Source: Dirofilaria immitis
Taxonomy: Eukaryota > Nematoda > Chromadorea > Rhabditida > Onchocercidae
Assembly (NCBI GenBank): GCA_024305405.1
Contig: JAKNDB010000088.1
Location: forward strand, 682,001-746,000
Reading direction: 5' to 3'
Length of the DNA stretch: 64,000 nucleotides
Part shown: positions 14,501 to 26,419 of the stretch, in pieces
Layout of the letters: every line of letters begins with the position of its first letter
Position numbering within the stretch: position 1 is the first letter of the stretch
Program-made: the position numbers and the translations under genes
The notes under the pieces: model-generated
Told to the model about the DNA's origin: nothing
Seen by the model: the letters and a program-made list of their open reading frames with translations, nothing else
Database searches by the model: none

Positions 14501-17500
14501 AAAACTAGGAAAACATCTGAATTTGACAAAAATAAAAGCACTGAAAATACATTTTTGGTTTACTTTACATCATGATTCAGCCTGAACTTAAAATTTTCTT
14601 TAAAATCAAAATCGAATTATTAAACCCATTCCAATTAACTATTTTCTTTATTTCTAAACTGTTCTCGTTATATAAATCTATAGATTGAAAAAAAGATGGA
14701 AAAAAACATAGTATGTTGACTGAGATATGAAAACTGCAAATGAATTACTTTCAGATTTTTTTAGCGATAACTTACCTGACTAACTGTAGCAAGCAATTTT
14801 GCATCATCACTGGATGAGAATGCGAATTCGTGAAGCGTGCCACTTCCAACAGCCCAACGATAAACTGGATTTCTTGAAGTTTTCGTTTTACATGTATAAA
14901 TTGTGTATCCATCACCCTGAAATTGTAAAATCATATGTTCCTTTCCATACCTCCTTATATTCATTTATCATTCGATTTTAGTCTCTCTATTCAAAATGCC
15001 TTTCAGTTTGATAATGACCAGCATTTTCTTTTGCTTTATTCTTGAAAAATCTTGAAAATTTACCTGCTTGAAAATTTGATAAACAGGAGATGACGGATTG
15101 CACGGCAAATTTTCGTTGTACACGTACGCATTACCACTGGTATGAGATGCTAAAAAACACTGCTGCTGACCTGAAATTATTTTTTGAACATATGCAAAAC
15201 AGCAGAAATCCATAATTTCTAGTTTTAATAACGAACGCTTTTTTTTAAATGAATTTAAGATATATCCAGATACCAACTAATAAGAATAGAGAGATTAAGA
15301 ATTTGTCCTTTTGAATTTCAATTTGAACAATAAAAAAGATTTATTTTCCAAAAATAACTTACCAGGAATCCACTTCAAACAAGTTACTGCAGTTTTGTCA
15401 ATTAATCTGTCTTCATTGTACAGTCGACTAATTTGCAAATCGTTTCGAAATGGATCAATCAATTGAATTTGTCCAGCAGAAAAACCGATTATCAAGCTAT
15501 AAATTATCACTGCTTCACAATACAATGAAAATACTAACGAAAACATAAAAGAAGGAAAAAAAGTGCAATATCATCGCTAAAATATAACGTATTAGTGGAA
15601 GATTACCATATGTCAAGTTCTTACTTTCTTTTATCAATGGTATGCAATACAATTTTCTATAAAAATAAATCATTATGCAACACTCTATTGCAAATATGTA
15701 TTAAATCAAGGGAGTTTCTATATTTTATTGAGACTATATAAAATTGAAAGCCGTAATGATATTAATGGATTGAGTAGAAAAAGATTAATGATGGGACAAG
15801 AGAGATGCAAATAAGAGTTATATTTACTCACTGCTACTTGATTAAAAGAGAAAAATTGCACGAAAAAAAATAAAAGTAATCTAAGTTTATACATGGAATT
15901 CTATAATAAATAGCTATGCGGACTTGATTGTAGATCATCCAATGAATTTGATATGTTATGCTAATTTAGAATAGAAACAATTACGAGCATTGGGATGAGA
16001 AAAAGTAATTAACTAGATCAAACTTCAGCACAAAGTCCTCACTAACTTTAATCCTTTTTCTCCTCGTCATATGTTGCATTCAAATGAAAGTGATGTATAA
16101 CACTATAAAATTTTGAATGAATAGAACTAGTACACCTAATAGTGTCGTTGCATATACTTATGACAACAGAAAAAATAGCATAATCTCTTAGTGCGAACAG
16201 CTGAAAATATATCAGTTATTGATTGCTTAATAAAAACGATATTGAATACCTGCAAGAAGTTGTGGTAGCGGTTTCCTGGTTGAAATCATGCGATGTAGGA
16301 TAAGTACCTTTGTATACTCGCTTATCAATTGGCTTATTCAAATCGACAGCAGTTTGAACACCTCTAAAATAGTTAGTTTGTATCCGGCATGTTCATACGA
16401 TTATTCCATAACCAATAAAATTTTGGATAATTTAATGAATCGAATAAATTAATGAAAAAGATGACAATAATTTTCATACAAGCCAACTTTAAATGCCTGA
16501 ATAAGGCAAGATATAAAAAGAAAAGTCCTACAGAAAAATTGCCAATAAACATAAACGAGACAAAATTATCTAATATAAGTCATTAAAACATACCGATAGA
16601 CGAAAACGTATAATTCACGGCCAACGTTGAAGCATATTCGATCGTTACTAGTATTGATATCAGAATCCGAATAAACAGGGAATCAGTTTCATCAAGGTTA
16701 TGCTCCAAATCCGTATCTAACGCCAAATTGCGTAATGTTGGTATGCTACCATTCAACATCATATTATTAATAGCTTGAGATTGTTGTGAAGTGGATGCCA
16801 TCGGATGAACAGTCAAAAACGATACACGAACAGGTGCATTACCCACACTATTACCACCCTAATAACAGAAATAGCTGGAATTTAACTTTCCAATTTAACT
16901 TAATATTTGATAATATCCTATCAATAAATGTACATTTAAATTAACGGAATCTTCAAATATTTAACAATTCAAGAGCAATAAAATACAAAATAAAACTTCA
17001 ACAAATAATTCCTTATCTATCATTCTTTATCAATTATTGTTTTTACATTACTACAAGGGATGTAGAAATAATAAAATTAATAATTTGATTGATTTTTTTG
17101 AAAAATTCTAATTGGAACAAAATTAGTTTCGATACTCATGCATCCAGATTATTAAATCATCATTCCGTTAACATTCAAAAGAAGAACTTTATATTTGGTG
17201 GAAAAAAGCAAGCATATCTATTCCAAAAGTTTGCCTTCTTTTTAAGAATTCGATTTTTCATTATGATCAAATTTCAAATGCTCGTATAAAATGAACTTAT
17301 CATTGATAATGAATTTCCCACGATAAAATTTTCATATTATTTGTAATTTCTGAAACTTAAATCAATAAAAAACCTGATTTAGTGCAACGCGATTTGGCCG
17401 TGAATATTCAGAAAGAGTCATTTGCCTATAAACACCTTCACGTGTGATGAAATGAGTTTTGAGATCCTCCTTGATCGTATTCAGTTGTTGAACGGAAGAT

Positions 17501-17553
17501 GAGTCAAGCGCGCTCCTGGCGGCTAACTGACTGCTCGTATTCATTGTATACAT
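11572..17553 (-). CDS. WDR20/DMWD-family WD40-repeat protein
   Basis: Thirteen minus-strand exons: 17553-17374, 16858-16594, 16363-16250, 15496-15363, 15170-15064, 14916-14776, 14357-14151, 13875-13749, 13302-13180, 12835-12709, 12302-12179, 12061-11925 and 11815-11572. All phases agree, giving about 676 residues, close to human DMWD. WDR20 landmarks are FITREGVYRQMTLSEYSRPN near the N-terminus, IGFSAGQIQLIDPF, TCLKWIPG, FLASHTSGNAYVYN, MKSYFGGLLCLAWSPDARYI then VTGGEDDLITVYS, RIGSVGHDTQLCLWDLTE, and the C-terminal LGTPVCPRMEE and TACQEGFILTWARPGK. Family members bind and activate the USP12/USP46 deubiquitinases. Exon 2 lacks one base near 16669-16675: after DETDSLF the frame must shift to reach INTSNDRICFNVGRELYV. 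A serine-rich linker (exons 8-10) separates the last WD blades, as in the family. Confidence 0.93.
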
Positions 17554-18034
17554 ACATTAAATTTTCGTAATCTTTTGAGTCCTATAATTAACATTATTCA
17601 ATTTAAAATGCAATTCCTAAATTAATTATGTTCGGAAATAAAACTAAATACATCTTTAAAATTAGCAAATAAATTTAGACATTTGATAAATTGATCTAAA
17701 AATGATAAGTACATAGTAAGTATTAAAAATATAAGATTAAACTAAGAATTTGATAAAAAAAAAAGTACATCACCGTAAAATATATGGAAGAAAAATATTT
17801 TTGGAATTTCGCTACAATTATTTTTATATAATAAATTTTTTCGCCTATAATTAAAGAATCCCTTCGTTAATTTTATCCACATTTGCTAAACAAATATAAT
17901 TTTAATAAACAACAAATAAATAAATAAATATATACGAAAATATTAAGCAAATAAGTTAATACTTATTAAGATAAAAAAATATTCATCTCTTAACCATCAT
18001 TTCTTCGCTACCGACAATAACAGTAATATGATAA

Positions 18035-18102
18035 AAATAATTAATAACAACGACAACAATAACAATGACGAAACGATAACAACAACAACGACAACGACAA
18101 CG

Positions 18103-18143
<41 letters not shown>

Positions 18144-18160
18144 AACAATAATAATGATAA
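18035..18160. repeat. CAA/CGA trinucleotide microsatellite
   Basis: A run of CAA and CGA units of mixed order, ending in about fifteen consecutive CAA/ACA units. Read on minus it gives a poly-valine open frame, which is a repeat artefact. Confidence 0.9.
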
Positions 18161-18684
18161 CTATTAATTTTAATAATTTGCTCAACTGATTAACAATAAT
18201 TCTTATTCATTAATCTTATTCTTCTTTCATATGTATTCATTCTAATTTACATTTATAATTAGCTAAATAAAATGAATCAAAATAATTTAAATCAAAAAAA
18301 AGGAAAAAGAAATAAATAATTGAATAAAAAATAAAACTAACGATGATAAAGCGTTGTTGTTCATAAAGCACCATAACGATTCCGCATTTCATAGAAACAT
18401 TCCACTCGTCTTCAAGCTAATTATCCGTATTTCGATTCATTTGATGCTTGAGATCCTTCCTCTTGTCTTCTTTAGATCGTTTTCTATTTATAATCACAAA
18501 TGTCGTCGTAACATTTATTTTGTTGCCTTTTAATACTTAATAAATATGCTATTTTCATTTAAATCTAATTTCCTGTCTCGAGGTAATCGTAGTTTACATC
18601 AAAAAGCTAAAATATATGCAATACAAATAGGCATTAATGAACCTTGGCTTTAGCCAAAAATTTAAATAAAATTTCAACAAAATT

Positions 18685-18775
18685 TTACATCGATTATTAT
18701 TACTATTATCATTACTATTATTATGATTATTACTATTATTATTATGATTTTTACTATTATTATTATTATACTGGA
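18685..18775. repeat. TTA/TTAC microsatellite
   Basis: Imperfect ATT/ATC/ACT trinucleotide units. Both strands stay open (Tyr-rich on plus, Asn-rich on minus) purely because of the repeat. Confidence 0.85.
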
Positions 18776-19974
18776 ATAATTTTTTATACAAAAATTTTTA
18801 CTCTTTATTTTGCCTACTCTCTCTTACATTTTAGCCAATATGTTTGAAAAATTTGATTAATAAAAAATAGGAATAACGAAGCGAACAATATAAAGAAAAT
18901 TATAAAAAGACATTAAAAAAAAGAAGACAAATGTTAAAAAAGAATATACCTACAAAGAAAAAATTTATAGATGGAAAATGCTAAGGAACAGTAAAATATG
19001 AAAGTTTAAATTGTAAAAGATTAAATAATATAATTTGCTAAAATTTTTTGAAAAAAATTTTTTGACAAAAAAGTTTGAGAAAAAATAAAATAAAAATTTA
19101 TATAAAAGCTATCAATTTTTAGTTTAATTAAACGTTTATTTAGAATTTTCTAAAATAATAATTCACTTAGTTCAAATGTTATATCAGGGTTCAAATCAAT
19201 AATTATCAACAAAAGAGAAGTCTTTTTGGTAATAAAAATTGTACATTTTGAATAAAGAATTTTATAATTATTAAAATAATTATCAGCTACTAACATATTT
19301 CGTCATATTAACATACTTAATATTAGCTTTGTCCATTAAAATTTTACATAATTAAATTAGAAAATTGTTTCATATCTTTAAAATATAAATTAAAATCGTC
19401 AAAAAAAAAATTATTTCGAAATTTTGGAGATTTAAAATTCTAAAAAGGCATGTTCCAAATATAATTATTTCAATAATTTATCACCTAAGCATCATCAAAT
19501 TTGATTTTTTTTTCTTATCAATTCAATCATAATTGTGGATGTGAAACTTTTCCTATAGATATCAACAATAAGATGAATTGGTAGCAACAAAGTGATCTAC
19601 CAATAACAAGATAATCTCTTAGCGAAGCAAACCACCAATAACAACCTAATTTCGACAAGTACCACATCCCCGGTCACAATAATAAAATTACGGCAAACCA
19701 AAGGACTTATGAAATTTACAATCCCATCGGGGATTTATTCGGAGTTAGAGATTCACTTATTTGGAGATATCCAGATAAGTACACGTTTTTTAATTTACTC
19801 GTAAAGGCAGACGTTTATTCTTCTTTTACGTCTTTCATACACGTTTTATGCCTTAACGTAACAACATAAGAAGGAATAATATATTCAAGAATTAATTGAA
19901 ATTAAATCAAAATTACACAATATCTCACATTCATTTACTGATAAATGACTTAATTATTTCATTTCAAACGAAAA

Positions 19975-20140
19975 TTAACGTTCATGCTTAACGTAACATT
20001 GACGTAATGGTAATGTTACGACGTACTATATGAATATATATATGACGAAAATTATCGTTCATGCTTGACGTGACGGTAACGTAACGATGACGTAACGGTA
20101 AAGTAACGATAACGTTACAACGCAATATATGAATATATAC
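19975..20140. repeat. Duplicated block rich in AACG/TGACGT motifs
   Basis: Two diverged copies of a unit of about 90-100 bases, each beginning GTTCATGCTT and ending TATGAATATATA, at about 19980-20045 and 20060-20140. Three TGACGT cores and many (G/T)AACG(T/A) units lie inside. The motif matches the half site bound by CREB/ATF-type bZIP factors; any binding here is inference. Confidence 0.6.
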
Positions 20141-20239
20141 ATGATTATGCAATTTGTATTTGTAGTATTTCACGTATAAATAGCTTATATCAGTAATATA
20201 CATATAGCAAACATATTAACATATAAAATGACCTAAAAT

Positions 20240-20475
20240 AGGCTATATTAATTGACGTAAACTATAAAATACGCTATATTAATTGACGTAAACTATAAAA
20301 TACGGCATATCAAATGACGTAGACTATATCAATTGACGTACGTTATATTAATTGATGTAAACTATAAAATACCTATACCAATTGATGTAAACTATAAGAT
20401 ACACTATATTAATTGACGTAAACTATAAAATACGCTATATTAATTGACGTATGATAATTGACGTATGATAATATG
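20240..20475. repeat. 31-bp minisatellite with TGACGT core
   Basis: About eight imperfect tandem units of roughly 31 bases. Each contains TTGACGTAAACTATAAAATA or a variant, and the units include seven TGACGT and two TGATGT. The array sits between the 5' side of the WDR20-like gene and the 3' end of the BAG2 gene. Confidence 0.85.
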
Positions 20476-20479
20476 TTTT

Positions 20480-22400
20480 TTTTAATCAAAATTCAATATA
20501 TAATAAATGGAATAATTAATTCACCAATATAAGTAATTATCATTTTATTAGCATAAAATATAATCGAAATCTAACTATAATTACTTATACATTCTTTAAT
20601 TAATTCATATATTATACTATAAACGAACATATTAGTACTTAATAAGCAATTAGTATTTAATTAGTATTTAATAAGTAATATAATAAGAATTAATTTCAAA
20701 AAAATATTTACATATTTTTCCACCGCCGCAAAATAATTAAAAATAGAAACTTTTTTTTTTACTTTTATTTTTATTTTTAAACAATTTAATAATACTTATT
20801 AAATTGTTTACTTATTCGGTATTGCCTTATTTGTTTACTTATTAATTCATTTATTTATTTATTCAAATGCTTTAGTTTACATTAATAAACTAATACTTTT
20901 TTTTCTTTTCAGATTTGTTTTCGTTTTATGAAAAAAATATTATAAATATTGAAAATGTATAAATTTTTATAAAATAACAAAAATAGCAAATAAAAATAAA
21001 CAAAAAAGTTCAAAAACAAAATAAAATTTTTGTTATTGTTTTTTTCTTTGTTGTCATAATATTTCATAAAAAAAAAAAAATTCTATCAAATTTATTATTT
21101 ACATACAAAATATTTATTAATAATAAATTTGTGCTAAAAATGAAACAAAACAAACAAATAAACAAATCTTTGTCTTTTGCCTTTTTTTGTTTTTGTTTTT
21201 GTTTTTTAATTCATTTTTAAAATTGAAAATAAAAATAGAAAAATAAAAGTAAATAATTTCTATTAATTATTTATTTAATTTATTACAGAAAGAATAAATA
21301 AAATTTGTTTGCTTATAATAAATGAAAGATAATTGTCAAAATATTTATTGTTTATTTTAAAATTTTAACTTATTTAGTTTTCTTTTTATTTTACCTTTCT
21401 TTTTTAATTAATTAAATCAATTTTTTTCACTTTCTTTTTTTTGCCTTCTTCCTTTCATTTCTTTCTTTTTTTCTTCGTAAAATGATAATATGATAAAAGA
21501 AAAAAAAAAAAAAAGAAAGAAAGGAAAAAAGATTTTATCATACGAAAATATCAGTTATGATAAATTTATGAAATAAATAATTAATGCAAATTATTTATTT
21601 TTCAATTCTTATTATTTCATCAACAATTCATTCGATGTTATTTTTTGCTTTTCTTTTTCCATAATCGTTTTTCTGATTAATTAAAAAAAATTTTGTTAAA
21701 AATTTAATTTCAATAATATAATTTTTTTTTGCGAAAGAAGAAAAAAATTTTATTTTATCGATAAATAATATGATAATCATAAGAAGCAGAAGAAGAAGCA
21801 GAAGAAGAAGCAGAAGAAGAAGCAGAAGAAGAAGAAGGAGAAGTGGAAGAAGTAAAAATAATTAATTGATAATATAATTTTTATTTCTTAAATTTTATTA
21901 ATAATAATTATTTGATATTATTTGAACATACGATGAAAGAATTAATTGGAATATTTTATTAAATTAATTTTTTTTTTGTTTTTAGAAGTAATAAATTATA
22001 AAAATCAATTATTTTCCTATTTATCATTTTATTTAAAATTATCAAACATTTTGCTAAATGATAATTCTGATAATTCTAAATGTTATCATTTTATTTAAAA
22101 TTATCAAACATTTTTCTAAATGATAATTCTAAATGATAATGAACGATAATTAATTCAGCAATTTCTGTCTCTTTTTTTTTATTTTGTTTGAAAAATTTTT
22201 TTCGACAAAATTCATTCGAGAAATTATTCGAGAAATTTTGCAATCATTATAAATCAAGCAAAAAAAAAAGAAAAAGAAAAAGAAATCAACATATTTATTT
22301 ACTAACGTTTCTAACTTTTTTTTTTTAGATTAAAATAAAAAAAAAAAGAACTATGCAAAAAACAAAAAAAAACGATAAATAAAGATATTTTTCTCGAATT
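20480..22400. other. Very AT-rich intergenic sequence
   Basis: This is composed of poly-A/poly-T tracts and simple repeats, with no supported gene. It includes a GAAGAAGAAGCA repeat at about 21780-21845. A 30-odd-base segment containing TTATTTAAAATTATCAAACA is duplicated around 22025-22055 and 22084-22115. The rightmost part would be the 3' UTR region of the BAG2/UNC-23 gene. Confidence 0.5.
21780..21848. repeat. GAAGAAGAAGCA microsatellite
   Basis: Roughly five tandem units of 12 bases built from AGAAGAAGC, followed by plain GAA units. Confidence 0.85.
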
Positions 22401-25056
22401 TTAAAATTCGGGAGCACTATAACGTTGAGCTCGTTCGATTTGATTGATCAGAATGCCTAAACGACGACGAATTTTCTTCTGATCATCCGCTGTACATTCA
22501 ATAACCTATAATAATATATTTATTAAAAATAATAAATAAATTATTTCATTATTTTTAAGCAAAAATTCTAATATTTTAAAATTTCATTTAAAAATTTTTT
22601 CGTTACATCGTTATTTCTTTCGATGTTTAATTATCAAATTTTATCAAACGATATAAAAGGAATTTTTATCAATGAATATATTGTTAGTCATATATTATTA
22701 TCTAATCTTATATATATATATATTCTTTTTATCATATCATACATATTCCTTTCGATGTTTAATTATCAAATTTTATCAAACGATATAAAAGGAATTTTTA
22801 TCAATGAATATATTGTTAGCCATATATTATTATCTAATCTTATATATATATTCAAATAAAAATTATACCATAATAAAATATTATATAAATAAAAAGAAAA
22901 AAATTTTACTTGAGCTTGAAATCGTTGATCAATAGGTCCATCAGGTTGATCCGGTGAGCAAGCATTAAGAAAACGCTTCATTGCCTAATAAAAAAAAAAT
23001 AGCAAAAATTTATACAAATAAAATTGTTTGTTAAAAATTTAAAAATTTTTTCATATACAATTATTTTATAGCTAAGCATTAAAATATAAACATTAAAAGC
23101 AACAAATTGGCATAAAATATTTCTATTACAAATAAGAAAGATACTAAATGCAAAGACAATAACAATAAGCTATTGTAAGTGCATTCGTTGTTAAGCATAA
23201 AATGCTTATACTACAAATAAGATACTAAAAGCAATGATAATAATAATAAGTTATTGTAAGTGCATTCATTGTTAAGTGTAAAACATTTCTGCTACAATAA
23301 CAATAGTCATTGTAAGTGCATTCGTTGTTAAGCATTAAGATACTTAAAGCAATGACAATAACAATAAGTCATTGTAATTGCATTCATTCTATATTTCTGC
23401 TACAAATAAAAAAGACACTAGAAGCAAAGACAGTTACAATAAGGCATTGTAAGCGCATTCGTTGTTAAGTGTAAAACATTTCTACTACAAATAAGGAAGG
23501 TACTAAAAGCAAAGACAATAACAATAAGCCACTATAAATGCATTGGTTGTTAAGTTCAAAATATTTCTACTACAAATAAGGAAGATACTAAAAGCAAAAA
23601 CAATAACAATAAGCCACTATAAATGCATTAGTTGTTAAGTTCAAAATATTTCTACTACAAATAAGGAAGACACTAAAAGCAAAGACAATAACAATAAGCT
23701 ATTGTAAGTGCATTCTGTTGTTGTTAAATGTTAAATAATTTTATCAAAAAAAAATATCTTATATATATTATACCTCTTTTGCATTATTTAGATCTTCTTT
23801 CATCTTATTCATTGCTGCTTCAATTAAATTATTAACATTATTTAACGCTTGTGCTTGTTCCACATTACGTGGTGTATTTACGACAACTTCAACGGTTTTA
23901 CAACGATTCAATAAACGACTGGTCGTTGCACTAATATCATCACGATCACCTAAAATATCAAACATTTTGCATAAATGATAAATTTTATGGAAATCTAAAA
24001 AAAAAAAAAAAGCAACTGTATCTATTGATTAATTTTGATAATTCGATAATTCAATATAATATGATTGATTAATTGTGACAATTCGATAATTCGGTATAAT
24101 ATTATTGATTAATTGTGATAATTCAATACAATATTATTGATTAATTGCGACAATTCGATAATTCGATATAATATTATTGATTAATTATAATAATTCGATA
24201 ATTCGATATAATATTATTGATTAATTATAATAATTCGATAATTCGATATAATATTATTGATTAATTGTGATAATTCGATAATTCGGTATAATATTATTGA
24301 TTAATTATAATAATTCGATAATTCGATATAATATTATTGATTAATTGTGACAATTCGATAATTCGGTATAATATTATTGATTAATTGTGATAATTCGATA
24401 TAATATTATTGATTAATTGCGATAATTCGATAATTCGGTATAATATTATTGATTAATTATAATAATTCGATAATTCGATATAATATTATTGATTAATTGT
24501 GATAATTCGATAATTCAATATAATATTATTGATTAATTATAATAATTCGATAATTCGATATAATATTATTGATTAATTGTGATAATTCGATAATTCAATA
24601 TAATGTTATTGATTAATTATAATAATTCGATAATTCGATATAATATTATTGATTAATTGTGACAATTCGATAATTCGGTATAATATTATTGATTAATTGT
24701 GATAATTCGATATAATATTATTGATTAATTGCGATAATTCGATAATTCGATATAATATTATTATTATCATTTAATTGCATATGTGATGATAAGATTGCAA
24801 TAATATACATATACAAAAATAATATATTAAAATTTTAAATTACACTTAAATTAATATTATTACTAATTTGTATTTTATTATCCTTAAATTTCTTTCGTTT
24901 TTTGACTATTTTTATTAGTAGTAATAATGATAAAGATTACTATTTTTAGTAATAATTATTTTATAAGTTAATAATTTATTTGCAAAAACTTACAAATCAA
25001 TTTAAAAATATCAATAACTTAATCTAAATTTAAAATTCAAAAATAAGTATTGCATA

Positions 25057-25108
<52 letters not shown>

Positions 25109-26270
25109 TAATTTAAAAACTTTTTGAGAAAGTTTTATCAACAATTTACTTACCTTGTCCTAAGCGTAATAATTCAGTATCTAAATTCACATTACCAAGC
25201 ATATTAATTAATAATTCCTTTTCTTGTTCCAATTGTCCAGCTGATTCTCTATAATAATATTTGAAATTAATAATAGAAAATAATTGAAATTATTTTAAAT
25301 GAAAATTTTGTTTTTATTTAAAAAAAAAAAAAGAATTCAAAAAGAAATTTTTTTTTTAAAAATAAATAATATTTATTCAAATAATTAAATAACAATTTTC
25401 GTTTTTCTATTTTATGCTATTATTATTAACATAAATTATAATTTTATTTCATTTTTTCTAATTCCTTTTTTTAATTCCTTCTAATAATTTCTTTTTTCTC
25501 ACTCTCTCACTTAAACTTATCATACTGTTATAAGCTTATCAAACTGTTATTTTATTTTTATTTGATAAAAAATTACATCGTTGCTTGTTTGATTGCTTGA
25601 TGTAAAATTGAATATAAATCAAACATTATTTATCTTATTCGTAAAGAAAAGTATGTAATATTATTTATTTAACAATTCATTCATTCAAATTGATAATAGA
25701 ATTCAAATACTTAAAAATCATATTACTTCTAGAAATCTATTTCAATTCTATACGTTACTTTTTATAATATATCCTTTTATTTTTTGATCATTGATAGAAT
25801 TCAAATACATACAACTGATATCACCGATAACAACTTATCATTTTACATTTTGATTAAAATATTGTCAGTAGAACTCAAATGCATACAACTAATATCACCA
25901 GTAGTAACTTTATTAGCTTATCATCTTACATTTTGATTACCTTATCATCGGTAGAACACAAATACTTAATATATTAATCACAGTTTTGTTAATCCATCAT
26001 TGTATTTATATTTCGATAAATACAACATGTAAATGAAAACGAAAACCGAACCTTAGCTGCTCTACACGCTTTTCTACCTGATCCAACATTCCGATCATTC
26101 GTTCATTAAAATCATCAACCGACGTTTTCCTAATTAATTGTACGGGAACGGTACGTGTATTACTGGAATTCATAATTGTTCGATACGTATGATCAATGCA
26201 ATCGTTTTGTTCTACGTCAAACGAATGATTAGTTGAAGGTGAATTTGCTGATCGAACAGTACGGAAATTT
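22401..26270 (-). CDS. unc-23: BAG2-type Hsp70 co-chaperone (UNC-23 orthologue), main exons
   Basis: Five phase-consistent exons on minus: 26270-26052, 25248-25154, 23949-23774, 22984-22910 and 22505-22401 (TAA 22403-22401). The chain runs VDDFNERMIGMLDQVEKRVE, EQEKELLINMLGNV, GDRDDISATTSRLLNRCKTV, GPIDQRFQAQ and CTADDQKKIRRRLGILINQI. It follows human BAG2 segment by segment, including the terminal BNB/BAG domain (family motif C-x2-DQKKIKRRL). BAG2 family proteins bind Hsp70 and act as nucleotide exchange factors; UNC-23 is the C. elegans member, needed for muscle attachment. Exon 26270 opens in phase 2, so an upstream exon is required unless the Met in TIMNSSNTR is used as start. A candidate lies at 36282-36453. 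Introns 3 and 4 (22985-23773 and 23950-25153) are filled with minisatellites. Confidence 0.9.
22617..22858. repeat. Tandem duplication, unit about 125 bp
   Basis: Two nearly identical copies beginning TTTCGATGTTTAATTATCAA start at about 22618 and 22751, inside the last intron of the BAG2 gene. The second has small changes in the (TA)n tail. The short open frames here are artefacts. Confidence 0.9.
23070..23740. repeat. Imperfect minisatellite, 60-110-bp units, in BAG2 intron
   Basis: About seven degenerate units share the blocks TTGTAAGTGCATTCGTTGTT, CTACAAATAAG(A/G)AAG and AAAGCAAAGACAATAACAAT. Unit length varies through internal deletions. Confidence 0.85.
24020..24770. repeat. 40-bp minisatellite in BAG2 intron
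   Basis: Around nineteen tandem units of 40 bases of the type ATTATTGATTAATTATAATA followed by ATTCGATAATTCGATATAAT. Some units are shortened to about 30 bases by loss of one ATAATTCG block. Two unit types (GTGATAATTCG and ATAATAATTCG) alternate in places, suggesting higher-order duplication. Confidence 0.93.
25057..25110. repeat. (ATT)n microsatellite
   Basis: About sixteen uninterrupted ATT units in the BAG2 intron, close to the acceptor side of exon 25248-25154. Confidence 0.95.
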
Positions 26271-26284
26271 CTAAAATGAATAAA

Positions 26285-26306
26285 TATATATATATATATA
26301 TATATA
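26285..26306. repeat. (TA)n microsatellite
   Basis: Eleven TA units just upstream (on minus) of the acceptor for exon 26270-26052. Confidence 0.9.
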
Positions 26307-26419
26307 GTCATCAATAATGATAATGAAAATTTGAATTTAAATAATAAATATATTAAATACTTTTTTTTAAAAAAATTATATACAAAATAGCTAAAATACA
26401 TTAAGCAAAATAATAGCAC

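Larger units (their letters stand above)
17554..19960. other. AT-rich intergenic sequence with microsatellites
   Basis: This lies upstream of the WDR20-like gene and should include its promoter. No gene is supported. Simple repeats occur at about 18030-18160 and 18680-18770. The 19540-19790 segment is clearly less AT-rich than its surroundings, with CCGGTC and CCCATCGGGGA, but I recognise nothing in it; it could be an old transposon or non-coding RNA fragment. Confidence 0.5.

Noticed and set aside
17997..18185. Poly-valine minus open frame
   Set aside because: Translation of the CAA/CGA microsatellite; no splice or start context.
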